From: Cololabis saira
Taxonomy: Eukaryota > Chordata > Actinopteri > Beloniformes > Belonidae
Reading direction: 5' to 3'
DNA: 64,000 nt
Assembly (NCBI RefSeq): GCF_033807715.1
Contig: NC_084598.1
Span: 47,610,486 to 47,674,485 of the forward strand
Both the position numbers and the translations under genes were made by a program. Positions 44,891-57,789 of the stretch are shown piece after piece (position 1 is the stretch's first letter; each line of letters opens with the position of its first letter). Below the pieces are notes generated by a model. The model saw only the letters and a program-made list of their open reading frames with translations, made no database searches and was not told the origin of the DNA.

Positions 44891-45482
44891 GTTCTGATAT
44901 ATACGTAGTTGTGGAGGAGGAGAGGAGTTTTAGATCACTAGTATTGATAAATGATGTTCTGATATTAACATAGTTTAGAGGAGGAGGAGTTTTAGATCAG
45001 ATCAATAATATTGATAAATGATGTTCTGATATTAACATAGTTTAGAGGAGGAGGAGTTTTAGATCAGATCAATAATATTGATAAATGATGTTCTGATATT
45101 AACATAGTTTAGAGGAGGAGAGGAGTTTTAGATCACTAGTATTGATAAATGATGTTCTGATATTAACATAGTTTAGAGGAGAGAGGAGTTTTAGATCACT
45201 AGTATTGATAAATGATGTTCTGATATTAACATAGTTTAGAGGAGGAGGAGTTTTAGATCAGATCAATAATATTGATAAATGATGTTCTGATATATACGTA
45301 GTTGTGGAGGAGGAGAGGAGTTTTAGATCACTAGTATTGATAAATGATGTTCTGATATTAACATAGTTTAGAGGAGGAGGAGTTTTAGATCAGATCAATA
45401 ATATTGATAAATGATGTTCTGATATTAACATAGTTTAGAGGAGGAGGAGTTTTAGATCAGATCAATAATATTGATAAATGAT
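44891..45482. repeat. About 68-bp tandem repeat
   Basis: Eight or nine units containing ataaatgatgttctgatatt, aacatagtttagaggaggag and gagttttagatca(gatcaataat or ctagt). Confidence 0.92.
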
Positions 45483-45546
45483 GATGTTTCAGACTTTTGT
45501 CTCTATATTATAAAACCTGGTTATTATTAAATAATATGATCACATG

Positions 45547-48500
45547 GGGGGGGGGGTATTACAGTAGTGGGGGGTATTACAGTAGTGGGGGGTATTACAG
45601 TAGTGGGGGGTATTACAGTAGTGGGGGGGGTATTACAGTAGTGGGGGGGGGTATTACAGTAGTGGGGGGTATTACAGTAGTGGGGGGTATTACAGTAGTG
45701 GGGGGGGGTATTACAGTAGTGGGGGGGGTATTACAGTAGTGGGGGGTATTACAGTAGTGGGGGGTATTACAGTAGTGGGGGGGGTATTACAGTAGTGGGG
45801 GGTATTACAGTAGTGGGGGGTATTACAGTAGTGGGGGGGGGTATTACAGTAGTGGGGGGTATTACAGTAGTGGGGGGTATTACAGTAGTGGGGGGTATTA
45901 CAGTAGTGGGGGGGGTATTACAGTAGTGGGGGGTATTACAGTAGTGGGGGGTATTACAGTAGTGGGGGGGGGTATTACAGTAGTGGGGGGGTATTACAGT
46001 AGTGGGGGGTATTACAGTAGTGGGGGGTATTACAGTAGTGGGGGGGGGTATTACAGTAGTGGGGGGTATTACAGTAGTGGGGGGTATTACAGTAGTGGGG
46101 GGGGGTATTACAGTAGTGGGGGGGGTATTACAGTAGTGGGGGGTATTACAGTAGTGGGGGGGGTATTACAGTAGTGGGGGGGGGTATTACAGTAGTGGGG
46201 GGTATTACAGTAGTGGGGGGGTATTACAGTAGTGGGGGGGGGTATTACAGTAGTGGGGGGTATTACAGTAGTGGGGGGGTATTACAGTAGTGGGGGGTAT
46301 TACAGTAGTGGGGGGTATTACAGTAGTGGGGGGTATTACAGTAGTGGGGGGTATTACAGTAGTGGGGGGTATTACAGTAGTGGGGGGGGGTATTACAGTA
46401 GTGGGGGGGGTATTACAGTAGTGGGGGGTATTACAGTAGTGGGGGGTATTACAGTAGTGGGGGGGGGTATTACAGTAGTGGGGGGTATTACAGTAGTGGG
46501 GGGGGTATTACAGTAGTGGGGGGTATTACAGTAGTGGGGGGTATTACAGTAGTGGGGGGTATTACAGTAGTGGGGGGTATTACAGTAGTGGGGGGTATTA
46601 CAGTAGTGGGGGGTATTACAGTAGTGGGGGGGGTATTACAGTAGTGGGGGGTATTACAGTAGTGGGGGGGGTATTACAGTAGTGGGGGGTATTACAGTAG
46701 TGGGGGGGTATTACAGTAGTGGGGGGGGTATTACAGTAGTGGGGGGTATTACAGTAGTGGGGGGGGGTATTACAGTAGTGGGGGGGGGTATTACAGTAGT
46801 GGGGGGTATTACAGTAGTGGGGGGTATTACAGTAGTGGGGGGGGGTATTACAGTAGTGGGGGGGTATTACAGTAGTGGGGGGGGTATTACAGTAGTGGGG
46901 GGTATTACAGTAGTGGGGGGGTATTACAGTAGTGGGGGGGGTATTACAGTAGTGGGGGGTATTACAGTAGTGGGGGGGTATTACAGTAGTGGGGGGTATT
47001 ACAGTAGTGGGGGGGGGTATTACAGTAGTGGGGGGGGGTATTACAGTAGTGGGGGGGGGTATTACAGTAGTGGGGGGGTATTACAGTAGTGGGGGGGTAT
47101 TACAGTAGTGGGGGGGGGTATTACAGTAGTGGGGGGGGGGTATTACAGTAGTGGGGGGTATTACAGTAGTGGGGGGTATTACAGTAGTGGGGGGGTATTA
47201 CAGTAGTGGGGGGGGTATTACAGTAGTGGGGGGTATTACAGTAGTGGGGGGGGGTATTACAGTAGTGGGGGGTATTACAGTAGTGGGGGGGGGGTATTAC
47301 AGTAGTGGGGGGTATTACAGTAGTGGGGGGGGTATTACAGTAGTGGGGGGGGTATTACAGTAGTGGGGGGGGTATTACAGTAGTGGGGGGTATTACAGTA
47401 GTGGGGGGTATTACAGTAGTGGGGGGGGTATTACAGTAGTGGGGGGGTATTACAGTAGTGGGGGGTATTACAGTAGTGGGGGGTATTACAGTAGTGGGGG
47501 GGGGTATTACAGTAGTGGGGGGGGTATTACAGTAGTGGGGGGGGGGTATTACAGTAGTGGGGGGGGGTATTACAGTAGTGGGGGGTATTACAGTAGTGGG
47601 GGGGGGTATTACAGTAGTGGGGGGGGGTATTACAGTAGTGGGGGGGGTATTACAGTAGTGGGGGGGGGTATTACAGTAGTGGGGGGGGTATTACAGTAGT
47701 GGGGGGTATTACAGTAGTGGGGGGGGGTATTACAGTAGTGGGGGGGGTATTACAGTAGTGGGGGGGGTATTACAGTAGTGGGGGGGGGTATTACAGTAGT
47801 GGGGGGGGGTATTACAGTAGTGGGGGGTATTACAGTAGTGGGGGGGTATTACAGTAGTGGGGGGGGGTATTACAGTAGTGGGGGGGGGTATTACAGTAGT
47901 GGGGGGGGGTATTACAGTAGTGGGGGGGGTATTACAGTAGTGGGGGGTATTACAGTAGTTGGGGGGGGGTATTACAGTAGTGGGGGGGGGTATTACAGTA
48001 GTGGGGGGTATTACAGTAGTGGGGGGTATTACAGTAGTGGGGGGGGTATTACAGTAGTGGGGGGGGTATTACAGTAGGGGGGGGTATTACAGTAGTGGGG
48101 GGTATTACAGTAGTGGGGGGGGTATTACAGTAGTGGGGGGGGTATTACAGTAGTGGGGGGTATTACAGTAGTGGGGGGGGTATTACAGTAGTGGGGGGTA
48201 TTACAGTAGTGGGGGGGGGTATTACAGTAGTGGGGGGGGTATTACAGTAGTGGGGGGGGTATTACAGTAGTGGGGGGTATTACAGTAGTGGGGGGTATTA
48301 CAGTAGTGGGGGGGTATTACAGTAGTGGGGGGGGGTATTACAGTAGTGGGGGGGGTATTACAGTAGTGGGGGGTATTACAGTAGTGGGGGGTATTACAGT
48401 AGTGGGGGGTATTACAGTAGTGGGGGGTATTACAGTAGTGGGGGGGGTATTACAGTAGTGGGGGGGTATTACAGTAGTGGGGGGGGGGTATTACAGTAGT

Positions 48501-49200
48501 GGGGGGTATTACAGTAGTGGGGGGTATTACAGTAGTGGGGGGGGGGTATTACAGTAGTGGGGGGGGTATTACAGTAGTGGGGGGTATTACAGTAGTGGGG
48601 GGTATTACAGTAGTGGGGGGGGTATTACAGTAGTGGGGGGGTATTACAGTAGTGGGGGGGGGGTATTACAGTAGTGGGGGGTATTACAGTAGTGGGGGGT
48701 ATTACAGTAGTGGGGGGGTATTACAGTAGTGGGGGGGGTATTACAGTAGTGGGGGGTATTACAGTAGTGGGGGGGTATTACAGTAGTGGGGGGGGTATTA
48801 CAGTAGTGGGGGGTATTACAGTAGTGGGGGGTATTACAGTAGTGGGGGGGGTATTACAGTAGTGGGGGGTATTACAGTAGTGGGGGGGGGTATTACAGTA
48901 GTGGGGGGTATTACAGTAGTGGGGGGTATTACAGTAGTGGGGGGGTATTACAGTAGTGGGGGGGGGTATTACAGTAGTGGGGGGTATTACAGTAGTGGGG
49001 GGGGGTATTACAGTAGTGGGGGGGGTATTACAGTAGTGGGGGGTATTACAGTAGTGGGGGGGTATTACAGTAGTGGGGGGGTATTACAGTAGTGGGGGGG
49101 GTATTACAGTAGTGGGGGGTATTACAGTAGTGGGGGGGTATTACAGTAGTGGGGGGGTATTACAGTAGTGGGGGGGTATTACAGTAGTGGGGGGTATTAC
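45547..49200. repeat. 3.65-kb G-run minisatellite
   Basis: Roughly 180 copies of G6-G10 followed by the constant 12-mer tattacagtagt. The G-run length is the main variable. All frames are repetitive (Y-Y-S-S-G-G, I-T-V-V-G-G); none is a gene. It ends where a Tx1-like LINE 3' end begins. Confidence 0.96.
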
Positions 49201-49202
49201 AG

Positions 49203-49494
49203 GAGGAGAAAGGTTGAGGAGGAATTGACCGTTGAAGTTGTTCCTGTTTTTGTGCAGATGGTTAAATCCAGACTTTTGGTGGAATTCAGTTTCTACAGAG
49301 CCACACAAGAACTAGAGCTATTTAAACTGGTTTGGGGTTGTCAGGGAGTGTTATGCTCTCTAACAGAGGGAGCTTTGGGTCTGGCACATGAGCTGAGATG
49401 ATTTCTGTACGTATGTAATTGGATGTTTTGAGTGCATTAGCACGATCTTCTGTCCAGTGCATGAGGAAGAAATAAAAAAAATAAAAAAATAAAA
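49203..49494 (+). mobile_element. Tx1-clade LINE, 3' end only
   Basis: The frame 49258-49401 (V-K-S-R-L-L-V-E-F-S-F-Y, L-C-S-L-T-E-G-A-L) aligns by eye with the C-terminus of the next element (V-K-D-T-I-R-V-D-F-G-F-Y, L-C-S-V-V-E-G-Q-L, near 56290-56410). It ends in aataaaaaaaataaaaaaat then aaaa and is followed by (CT)4. It is a 5'-truncated copy lying in tandem upstream. Confidence 0.65.
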
Positions 49495-49645
49495 CTCTCT
49501 CTGAGTGGATGGTGAGAGCATGTGAGTGTGGAGCGTGCAGAAGTGTTTGTTAGTTTTATTTACGGAGTGAGTGTTTTCTTTAATTTTTTTTTCCTATATT
49601 TATTTGTTGGTTTAGAAGTGGGTTTCATAGTGGGTTTAGTTTAAT

Positions 49646-50600
49646 TTGGTGTGCGTTTGCATTAAGATTGCCTCTACTACCCCCTGTTCAGGAGATCAAT
49701 GTGGTTTAGCTGCTGGAGAAGTGATTGGTTTCAACAATATTAAATCCGCCGCTCCAATGAACGGCGCAATTGTGATTTTTGTTGACGAGGTTGAAAAAGC
49801 GAATGTTTTGGTTGAGAAAGGTGTTGTGATTAATGGATCATTTGTTTCAGTATCTCCTCTCTCTACACCCGCTAAGAGAGTCACTGTTTCTAACATCCCA
49901 CCGTTCATTAATGATGATGATTTGGCCAGAGAATTGTCCAGGTTTGGAAAGATTATTTCCCCGTTCAGAAAAATGCCGGCAGGGTGCAAATCTCCGCTAT
50001 TGAAGCATGTTGTGTCGCACAGACGGCAGGTGCTTATGATTCTCGATAGGAGAGATGAAGAACTAAACCTGGTGTTTAATATAAAAGTCGACGATTTTGC
50101 TTATACTGCTTATGCAACTTCTGGTTCATTAAAGTGCTTTAGATGCGGTAGAGGGGCATTTAGCCCGTGCCTTTCCCGAGAGAGATGCAGGATCGTCTGC
50201 TGAGAATGAACAGGGGGAGGAGGTGGGGGGAGACACACAGCAGGGTCAGGATGGTGCGGGGCGAGAGCAGCCCCCCCCGGCCCCGCGACGGCCCCACCGA
50301 CGGCCCCCCCCGGCCCCGCCGACGGCCCCGCCGACGGCCCCCCCCGGCCCCGCGACGGCCCCGCCGACGGCCCCCCCCGGCCCCGCCGACGGCCCCGGTG
50401 CCCGCTCAGAGGAGGACCAGACAGGCGCAGACTGGAGAGGAACATGAGAAACAGAAGGACAGTGAAGCTGAAGTACAGGAACAGAGAAGGCCTACTGCAG
50501 AGGTCAGTCAGATGGAAGATGTGGAGAATAACAGTGAGGAGGCAGCAGAGGCAGATCAGATGGAAACAGATAAAAAAAACAGACACAGTGAAGAATGATG
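49646..50600 (+). pseudogene. Tx1-like ORF1 (RNA-binding protein), frameshifted
   Basis: It starts M-V-C-V-C-I and carries a fold common to fish Tx1 ORF1 (A-P-M-N-G-A-I-V-I-F-V-D, T-P-A-K-R-V-T-V-S-N-I-P-P-F, C-K-S-P-L-L-K-H-V-V-S). It then begins a CCHC knuckle (L-K-C-F-R-C-G). Within the knuckle, near 50150, the frame changes; the other frame continues with G-H-L-A-R-A-type residues and an acidic, Pro-rich tail. The region 50265-50400 is a ccgacggcccc expansion. Confidence 0.7.
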
Positions 50601-52944
50601 AGGAGAAAGGTAATCTCAAAAGAAAGGGAAAAGGCAGTGGTGACTCTCAGGCAAAGAAAGGCATGAGAAGAGAGCAGGAAGAACAGGCAGAGTGTGTGTT
50701 AGTAATGCAGGTACAGATGAGGAGGAGGAGGGAGGAGATGAAGATTGGGAGGATGAGTGTGATGAGGAAGAGGAGGAGGGAGGAGATGAAGATTGGGAGG
50801 ATGAGTGTGATGAGGACAGCCAGTCTTACTCTTGCTCTTCCAGCCAGCTTTTGGTTGGCCCTTTCATGGACACACAAAAGTCTGATGAGTCACAGCAGGA
50901 AAGACATTATGAAATCGTTCAAATTCAAAGATTCCTGCAAACAACCAAAAACATGAAACATGTAAAAGTTGGAGATCATTTTGAGTATGAAAGATTGTTT
51001 TTAAATTCTGTCAGATCTCATATGAGGAAAAAGGATGGTGAGGATGGTTTTACCGATCAGGAGATATTTAGATTGAGGAAAATGGTACAGAAACTCAAAA
51101 TCAAGTTAGAAAAGTGAAAGCACCAATGCTTTGTAAGACTGGCTGTTTTCTGTGGTTCTTAGTCTTGGTTGTTTTTCTCACTTCAGAAGTCATGAGTGAT
51201 TTCAGAGTTGCCACACTTAATTTAAATGGGGCCAGAGATGTGAGGAAGAGAGTGAGTTTTTTTGAAATGGTTAAATTAAAAAACATTAATGTAACTTTAG
51301 TTCAGGAAACGCACAGAGACACTTTGAATGAGACTGACTGGAGGAGGGAGTGGGAGGGGGAGGTTGTGTTAAGTCATCTTCACAATAACAGTGGTGGTGT
51401 GGCACTTCTTTTTTCCAAAGATGTTCTGCCAAAGTCCTATGAGGTGGAGGTGATAGTAAAAGGCAGACTGATAGTGGTAAGGGCCAAATATGAGCTTCAT
51501 ACAATGGTTTTTATCAATGTTTACGCTCCTAACTTGGGAACTGTTAGAGTTAAATTTTTAAACAAACTCAATAATATTTTAAATCAATGTGGGCCCGAAG
51601 AGTTTTTATATTTAGCAGGTGATTTTAATTGTACAGGAAATGACCAGATTGACAGAAATCATGTTGAGCCTCATGGTGCTTCAAAACGAGCCATGCAGCG
51701 GCTGGTGGAAGCTAACATGCTAACACGCTAACGGATGTGTGGAGAGAAATGCATGACAAGCAAAGACAATATACTTGGGTCCAGAGCAGAGAAGGTATTT
51801 TTTCTATGGCCAGGTTGGACAGATTTTATTGTTTTGAACATCATTTTGGTACTTTTAAAAAATGCAGTATACTGCCCGTAGGGTTTTCCGATCAGTCCAT
51901 GGTTTTGTGTAACTTATTTATTGCAAATGTTCAGCACAAATCTGCATATTGGCACTTTAACACTGCTCTATTATTAGATGTGCACTTTAGAGAGAGTTTT
52001 ATTTCTCTTTGGAAGGGTTTTCAATCCAGAAAGAGAGATTTTAATTCATTGAAACAATGGTGGGATTGTGGAAAGGTGCAAATTAGGCAATTTTGTCAAC
52101 AGTACACTTTCAATGTCTCTCGTAACATCACCAAATCCATGAATGATCTGGAGATTGAAATAGTGGAGCTACAGAATGCTGCAGCGTCCACAGGAAATCG
52201 AGGCAGTATTGATGACCTCAAATACAAAAAGGCCGTACTGGCAAACCTGCTGGGTTCCAAAGCGCAGGGGGCGCTGGTCCGGTCCCGCTTCCAGTCCGAA
52301 GCTCTAATGGACTCACCATCAAAGTTTTTTTTTAGCCTGGAGAAAAAGAAGGGACAGAGCAGATTCATCCATGCGCTGCGTTCTGATGGAGGAAACTGAA
52401 GCCAGTGACATCCGGCAGAGAGCCGTGGATTTTTATTCTCACTTGTACAACAGTGAGTACAGTGAGGATGAGGAGGCTTTTGACATGTTCTGCAGTGGTC
52501 TACCCAAAGTCTCTGAGGAGACCAACAAAGAACTGGAGGGTCAGTTGACTACAGAGGAGCTATATGCGGCGCTGCAGAGTATGCAAGGGGGGAAGGCTCC
52601 TGGTATTGATGGGCTACCACCTGACTTCTATAAAGTTTTTTGGGATGTGCTGAAAGAAGATGTTCTGGCTGTTTTTAATGAATGTTTTAATGACTCCTTT
52701 TTGCCTCAGAGCTGCAGGAGGGCAGTTCTGACACTGTTGCCAAAAAAGGGTGACCTTCAGGAAATAAAGAACTGGCGGCCGGTCTCTCTGTTGTGCACGG
52801 AGTACAAGATGCTGTCAAAAGTCCTGGCCGATAGGCTGAAGAAGGTGATGGACCAGGTCATCCACCGGACTCAGACACGTGTGTGCCCGGCAGGTCCATC
52901 GTTGACAACGTTTCACTGATTCGAAACCTTTTGTACGTCTCCAG

Positions 52945-53210
52945 TTCTTTGGGCTTGGATGCTGGTCTGGTTTCTGGACCAGGAGGTGCTGGTCTGGTTT
53001 CTGGACCAGGAGGTGCTGGTCTGGTTTCATTGGACCAGGAGATGCTGGTCTGGTTTCATTGGACCAGGAGGTGCTGGTCTGGTTTCTGGACCAGGAGGTG
53101 CTGGTCTGGTTTCTGGACCAGGAGGTGCTGGTCTGGTTTCATTGGACCAGGAGGTGCTGGTCTGGTTTCATTGGACCAGGAGGTGCTGATCTGGTTTCTG
53201 GACCAGGATA
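52945..53210 (+). repeat. Minisatellite made from RT motif A of the LINE
   Basis: About nine copies of ggtgctggtctggtttct(ggaccagga), 27-30 bp. The unit corresponds to the codons for D-A-G-L-V-S-L-D-Q-E that precede K-A-F-D in Tx1 motif A. The expansion disrupts ORF2. Confidence 0.85.
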
Positions 53211-54351
53211 AGCGTTTGACGGCACTGAGCACCGTTACCTCTGGAAAGTTTTGCAGAGGTTCGGCCTCAGTGATGGTTTTATTGCCAGGATTAAGGTGAT
53301 GTATGAAAACATTGAAAGTTTACTGAAATTTAATGGGGGTTTGTGTAAACCATTTAAGGCAACAAGGGGAATTAGACAAGGGTGTGCAATGTCAGGTATG
53401 CTCTACTCTTTGTCAATTGAACATATGTTGCATAATATTCGATCCAAGATTGATGGTTTGAGTTTATCTGATTTTAATACACGTTTTATTGTTTCTGCTC
53501 ATGCAGATGACATTATTGCCATTATAAAAAATCAAGAAGATGTTACAAGATTAGGAAACATAGTTAAAACTTTTGGGAACATTTCATCTGCAAAGGTAAA
53601 TTGGACCAAAAGTGAGGCCTTAGCAGTTGGGACAGGTCTACCTAAGTTGCCAGGAGGGTTAATGTGGATGAGGGGCGGTTTAAAGTATCTGGGGGTGTAC
53701 TTGGGGGATAAGCAGTTTGAAGAAAAGAATTGGGAAGGAGTGGTGGAAAAGGTGGAGGGAAAGCTGGCTAAATGGAGGTGGCTGCTACCACAAATGTCTT
53801 ACAGAGGAAGAGTACTGGTCATTAATAATTTAGTGGCATCAACTCTTTGGCACAGGCTAAAATGTATGGAGCCTCCTGCTGGTCTGTTAAAAAAAATACA
53901 AGCAGTAATGGTCAATTTCTTCTGGGACAAGTTGCATTGGGTTCCACAAAGTGTACTTTATCTGTCAAAAGAGGAAGGGGGTCAGGGGTTAATTCCCTTG
54001 GAAAGCAGAACAGCGGCTTTCAGATTACAACATATACAAAGGTACCTCACAGGAGATGATGATGTTGTTTGGAAGCCAGTAATGGGCTTCATTTTAAGGA
54101 GAATAGCAGGTTTGGGGCTAGATGCTTCCTTGTTTTTAACAGACTGTAATTTTATAAGATTGTGTGAGATGTGTCCTTTTTATCAGGGACTGTTTAGGGC
54201 ATGGACTCTTTTTAAATGGAACAGGCTGGAACCTGCAGCTTCGTTGCACTGGCTCCTTGAGGAGCCTCTAACACATGGGGCCGACTGGATGTGCAGAGTG
54301 GAAGCAGACCTGGGCTCACTCAGAGGTTGGTGTCAGCTGGGACAGTAAAAC

Positions 54352-55498
54352 TGAGACATGTTGCGGACTGCACCTCAGGGGACTCGTCTGTGAAGCTCCT
54401 GAAGTAGCGGACGACACCACCGTCATCGGCCTGATCCGGGAAGGTGACGAGTCCGCGTACAGACGGGAGGTGGATCAGCTGGTCCATTGGTGCGGTCGGA
54501 ACCACCTGGAGCTGAACCCGCTCAAGACTGTGGAGTTGACAGTGGACTTCAGGAAAAACCCACTGCCACTCCTCCCCCTCACCATCCTCAACAGCACTGG
54601 ATCCACCACAGACTCCTTCAAGTTCCTGGGGTCCACCATCTCCCGGGACCTGAAGTGGTCCACCCACATCAACTCCATCAGGAAGAAGGCGCAGCAGAGG
54701 TTGTACTTCCTGCGGCAGCTCAGGAAGTTCAACCTGCCACAGCAGCTGCTGATCACTTTTTACACTGCCATCATCCAGTCTGTTCTCTGCTCTGCCATCA
54801 CTGTCTGGTTTGGATCAGCCACCAAACTAGACAGGCACAGACTGCAACGGACCATCAGGTCTGCAGAGAGGATAGTTGGGACTAACCTCCCATCTATCGA
54901 CGACCTGTACCGGTCCAGGACCAGGAAACGGGCAGGTCGAATCTCTGCAGACCCCTCACACCCGGGACACCGCCTGTTCCAACTCCTCCCCTCTGGACGG
55001 CGCTACAGAGCACTGTGCGCCAAAACCTCCAGACACAAAGACAGTTTCTTCCCGCAAGCGGTTGCTCTGATGAACTCCCACAAATAATAAGTCTCAGAGT
55101 AACCAAACACGTGCAATAAAAATCATCCAGCACCCTCTTTAATAATCATGTCTGCCTCACTCTGCTGCACCTCTCACTTTTGTACTTCCTTTTGTATAAT
55201 TTTTGTATTTTTTGTATAATTTGTCTGTTAAAATTGTAAATAGGTTATACTTATACTTATTCTTATTTTTATTCAGAACTATCCTTCTTTTATCAATACC
55301 TCAAACTGCTGCACCTTAAAATGTTAAAATGTTTATACTGTAGATAGTAATACCACATTTGTTTATTGTTTATTTGTTTATTGTTTATTTTTTTTTACTA
55401 CCAAAGAGCGAAATAACCGAATCAAATTCCTTGTTGGACAATGTTCGAACCTGGCCAATAAAGCTGATTCTGATTCTGATTCTGATTCTGATTCTGAT
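54352..55498 (+). mobile_element. Rex1-like LINE, 5'-truncated
   Basis: The frame 54275-55087 gives A-D-D-T-T-V-I-G-L-I-R, V-D-F-R-K-N, F-K-F-L-G-S-T-I-S-R-D-L-K-W and the C-terminal S-G-R-R-Y-R-A-L-C-A-K-T. The residue before A-D-D is disrupted by a 1-nt loss. The 3' end is aataaagctgattctgattc, a (TGATTC)n tail. It interrupts the Tx1 ORF2 in the same orientation; clade assignment is from motif style. Confidence 0.82.
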
Positions 55499-56496
55499 GT
55501 AGCGGGTCCAGGATTCTACAACACAGAGGCAGTGGCCGCTTTGCTGGGTCTGAGGTGGAGGCGACACACCAGAGACATTCTGAATGAATGGATGAGGAGA
55601 CTGAGCAACGAGGAACTGGAGATGCTACAGGACTACTTCAGTGGTACGGAGCATCCAGATGACGGAGATCCGTTCCCTGAATTGGGTCTTGATGTGGATC
55701 AAACTGGGGTGATGGAGTTTTCTTTGAGAAGTGGAAATGAACCATCTACAGATTTGTACATGCTGAGGGGGAAAGCTATGTACAAACACTGTGTTAAAGC
55801 TCTGAACAAAGAACAGTTGAGTGGGAAAACCGACACTGTATGGAGAGAGACATTAAAGATGGAGGACGATTGCAAACCAGTGTGGAGGGTGCTATATAAG
55901 CCACCCTTAAACAAAAGATCAGGGGATCTACAGTGGAGGATATTGAAGGGAGCTCTGGGTGTTAACAGCTTTGTTTCTAGGTTGAATCCCTCAGTGTCCA
56001 CTAAGTGCCCTTTCTGTGACGAGCCGGAAACTATTTTCCATTGTTTTATGGAATGTTACAGATTAGAAGAACTGTTTGAAATTTAGAAAATTATTTTTTT
56101 AAACTGTGGTGAGGAGTGGTGTAAAATGGCTTTTGTTCTTGGTGCTGGGTACAAAAAAGAAAATGCAAAGAAGTGGCAGTTATTGAACTTTGTTGTGGGA
56201 CAGGCCAAACTGTCCGTTTACAAAAGCAGGAAGAATCAGGTGTTGAATGAATCAGGGGAGGGGCTTCTGCCCATGTTTAAGGCATTGGTAAAAGACACAA
56301 TCAGAGTGGACTTTGGGTTCTACTCACTCATGAATGATGATGAGTTTTTTATCTTACAGGGGTGTTTCAATGAGGCTCTGTGCTCTGTTGTGGAGGGACA
56401 GTTGGTTTTTAACTATGTGTTATTATAATGAGTTCTGTTTTTGATATTCTGAAGTGTTTTAAAATGTCATGATTGAATAGAAAATAAAGGGTTATT

Positions 56497-56665
<169 letters not shown>

Positions 56666-56733
56666 CTTGAAAGTCACCTTACCTGTTTTATTGCACCTGT
56701 AGAGGAGGAGTCTCTCTGATCTGAGTTTAACTG

Positions 56734-56740
56734 ATAAAAG
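56734..56740 (+). promoter_or_regulatory. TATA-like box
   Basis: ataaaag in actgataaaagtattcagag lies about 28 nt upstream of a plausible start near 56762 and about 50 nt before a donor at 56789. Confidence 0.35.
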
Positions 56741-56761
56741 TATTCAGAGTTCAGACTCCAT

Positions 56762-56788
56762 GTTGGTGGACGGAGCAGCAGAGACCAG
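56762..56788 (+). other. Candidate 5' UTR exon
   Basis: gttggtggacggagcagcag then agaccag|gttagt. No start codon is needed here. It fits a non-coding first exon for the NLR-like gene at 63621. The start position is inferred only from the TATA-like box. Confidence 0.3.
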
Positions 56789-57100
56789 GTTAGTGTTGGT
56801 TCTTTCTTCTTCTGCTGTTTAAATGTCATTCAGGTTAGTGTTGGTTCTTTCTTCTTCTGCTGTTTAAATGTCATTCAGGTTAGTGTTGGTTCTTTCTTCT
56901 TCTGCTGTTTAAATGTCATTCAGGTTAGTGTTGGTTCTTTCTTCTTCTGCTGTTTAAATGTCATTCAGGTTAGTGTTGGTTCTTTCTTCTTCTGCTGTTT
57001 AAATGTCATTCAGGTTAGTGTTGGTTCTTTCTTCTTCTGCTGTTTAAATGTCATTCAGGTTAGTGTTGGTTCTTTCTTCTTCTGCTGTTTAAATGTCATT
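56786..57100 (+). repeat. Perfect 45-bp tandem repeat carrying the donor
   Basis: Seven copies, starting at 56786, 56831, 56876, 56921, 56966, 57011 and 57056. Each is caggttagtgttggttcttt plus cttcttctgctgtttaaatg and tcatt, without visible differences. Each copy contains the donor-like cag|gttagt. Confidence 0.95.
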
Positions 57101-57389
57101 TCTGTGGTTCTGGTTGGAGTCCAGCTGAGGTGTGAGTGAGATCTGAGGTTTGGGTTCAGATGGAAACACAGAAGTTTAGAAGGATTCCAGGGTTTTTCTG
57201 CTGTGACGTCGTCTCCACAGACGGATGTGTAACGTTCTCAGAGCTTCTCCAAGCTGCTCCAAGTTTGATCAGATTTGATTCAATTAGTTCCCAAAACTTT
57301 GATGCTTTAGTTTAAACATTCAGGTAAATGGGGGGGGGATTAAAACAGGAGTTTCTCCGTCGTCACAGAGAAAACACTCCCCACCATAA

Positions 57390-57598
<209 letters not shown>

Positions 57599-57789
57599 TA
57601 GACTTTAGACTCTTCTCTCTGCGTCATCTGAAGTGTTTTATGGAAGTTTGAATGATGTTATTTGAAGCTCCAACATTGGAAACACATTAGCTCACATAAA
57701 AGCACATAAACACAAACAGGTATAAAAACAATAAGCTGAGCCCTATACCAGATAATGACAGCATGTTTGAATTTCCACTAACCACTGTT

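Larger units (their letters stand above)
51114..56428 (+). pseudogene. Tx1-like ORF2 (endonuclease / reverse transcriptase), interrupted
   Basis: Endonuclease 51114-51731: A-T-L-N-L-N-G-A-R-D, Q-E-T-H, V-Y-A-P-N, L-A-G-D-F-N-C-T, ending early in a stop. The following frames give A-R-L-D-R-F-Y (51737-52399) and RT motifs G-K-A-P-G-I-D-G-L-P (52371-52919). Motif A is lost in a tandem expansion. The RT core resumes at 53251 (G-I-R-Q-G-C-A-M-S-G, A-H-A-D-D-I, L-K-Y-L-G-V-Y). After the Rex1-like insertion the C-terminus (55532-56086) has C-P-F-C-D-E-P-E-T-I-F-H-C-F-M-E-C, and 56126-56428 ends the protein. At least four breaks. Confidence 0.8.

Noticed and set aside
45547..49200. Glycine/tyrosine-rich open frames as a structural protein
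   Set aside because: Pure minisatellite; frames shift with every change in G-run length, and there is no promoter or conserved end.
50110..50619. Minus-strand frame opposite Tx1 ORF1
   Set aside because: Shadow of the plus-strand element and a GC-rich repeat; no domain.
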